NCBI GenBank assembly: GCA_020741755.1
Contig: DYYI01000109.1
Location: 1 to 6,204, forward strand
Direction: 5' to 3'
From: Aliicoccus persicus_A
GTDB taxonomy: Bacteria; Bacillota; Bacilli; Staphylococcales; Salinicoccaceae
Length of the DNA stretch: 6,204 bases
Shown: one piece after another, positions 5,959-6,204 of the stretch
How the letters are laid out: every line of letters begins with the position of its first letter
How positions within the stretch are numbered: position 1 is the first letter of the stretch
Notes under the pieces: model-generated
Databases searched by the model: none
What the model saw: only the letters and a program-made list of their open reading frames with translations
Told to the model about the DNA's origin: nothing
Position numbers and translations under genes: made by a program

Positions 5959-5980
5959 GAGAGTTATCATAAGTGATGCG
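5959..5980 (+). repeat. att3: distal SCC-type attachment repeat
   Basis: GAGAGT followed by TATCATAAGTGATGCG. The 16-base core (5965-5980) matches att2 at 15 positions and the SCC consensus exactly. Read in frame it gives ESYHK-stop, again echoing the RlmH tail. It marks the distal boundary of the island. Confidence 0.85.
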
Positions 5981-5997
5981 AAGTTTAATTAAAATTA

Positions 5998-6023
5998 AAA
6001 GGAAGCCAGAAATGGCTTCCTTT
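5998..6023. terminator. Bidirectional intrinsic terminator beside att3
   Basis: A perfect 11-bp stem (5998-6008 with 6013-6023, AAAGGAAGCCA / TGGCTTCCTTT) closes a GAAA loop. Plus-strand TTTATTTTAT and minus-strand TTTTAATTTTAATT tails allow termination both ways. It lies 24 bases past the TAA (6047) of the minus-strand dehydrogenase tail, whose native terminator it probably was. Confidence 0.85.
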
Positions 6024-6046
6024 ATTTTATGCCTCATTTAATTTCC

Positions 6047-6189
6047 TTAGTATGCAGTCCCTCCGCCGTCTACTGCAAGACCTGTCCATTAACGAAACTC
6101 GATTCGTCTGAGCCTAGGAAAACTGATTCTTCTGCTGCTCTCAGGCTGTTTTCCGAACCGTCTGCAGCGAGCAATATTGATTTATACAA
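6047..6189 (-). pseudogene. Hybrid remnant: universal stress protein start joined to SDR dehydrogenase tail
   Basis: On the minus strand, GAGG (6201-6198) precedes a TTG start (6189-6187) by 8 bases. The reading MYKSILLAADGSENSLRAAEE is a typical universal stress protein (UspA) N-terminus with the ILLAxDGS nucleotide-fold strand. After about 22 codons the frame changes family to FLGSDESSFVNGQVL, the conserved C-terminal region of short-chain dehydrogenases/reductases, and stops at TAG 6072-6070 (39 codons). In the shifted frame the SDR tail continues as AVDGGGTAY-stop (TAA 6049-6047), so one base has been lost. This is two partial genes fused by a deletion plus a later frameshift. The fragment lies wholly within the window, with the SDR terminator kept downstream. 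No functional product is expected. Confidence 0.72.
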
Positions 6190-6204
6190 GGTGTATTCCT
6201 CTTT

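Larger units (their letters stand above)
3565..5980. mobile_element. SCC-like mini-island without ccr, bounded by att2 and att3
   Basis: About 2.4 kb directly downstream of rlmH lies between two near-identical SCC-type direct repeats. The distal end also carries an inverted att-like half-site, as SCC ends do. Contents are an EVE-HNH nuclease (forward), a DUF4357-like fragment and decayed sequence, and a GIY-YIG nuclease (reverse). No ccrA, ccrB or ccrC, mec gene or transposase is encoded, so movement would need Ccr supplied in trans. Whether it is a complete tiny element or the deletion remnant of a larger SCC cannot be told from this window. Confidence 0.78.

Noticed and set aside
3565..5980. 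A classical SCC or SCCmec with ccr or mec genes
   Set aside because: No serine recombinase, mec, or transposase reading frame exists in the interval; only the att architecture is SCC-like.

Overview
The window comes from a low-GC Gram-positive of the family Staphylococcaceae. The evidence is an rlmH (orfX) gene whose 3' end is a staphylococcal-type SCC attachment site, an HrtBA-like ABC transporter, and typical Bacillota ribosome binding sites and promoters. The rlmH att variant and the neighbours fit a Macrococcus/Macrococcoides-like or basal staphylococcal genome better than S. aureus, but the genus is an inference.

Core part (1 to about 3529). A 5'-truncated ABC permease and its ATPase form a tight operon closed by a clear intrinsic terminator at 1489-1518. 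A monocistronic aroA (EPSP synthase, shikimate pathway) follows with its own promoter. The aroA-rlmH intergenic region (2797-3049) is not empty. It holds a cluster of DnaA-box-like nonamers in one orientation, some of them head to tail, consistent with an oriC-proximal DnaA-box cluster. rlmH is intact.

Accessory part (about 3530-5980). The rlmH terminus (att1, 3512-3533) is followed 53 bases later by a second att copy (att2, 3565-3586), and about 2.4 kb further on by a third (att3, 5959-5980) with an inverted att-like half beside it. The 2.4 kb between att2 and att3 is laid out like a very small SCC-type island with no ccr recombinase gene. It carries two intact, convergent nuclease genes: a forward EVE-HNH protein (probable type IV, modification-dependent restriction enzyme) and a reverse GIY-YIG nuclease with an uncharacterised N-terminal region. 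Between them lie decayed sequence and a short DUF4357-like fragment. The likeliest reading is a ccr-less, in-trans-mobilised defence (anti-phage) mini-island; that role is inferred.

Right flank (5981-6204). A perfect 11-bp bidirectional terminator hairpin is followed on the minus strand by a hybrid remnant: the start of a universal stress protein (TTG start with ribosome binding site) joined to the C-terminal tail of a short-chain dehydrogenase, which is itself frameshifted. This is a deletion scar and shows past rearrangement next to the island.
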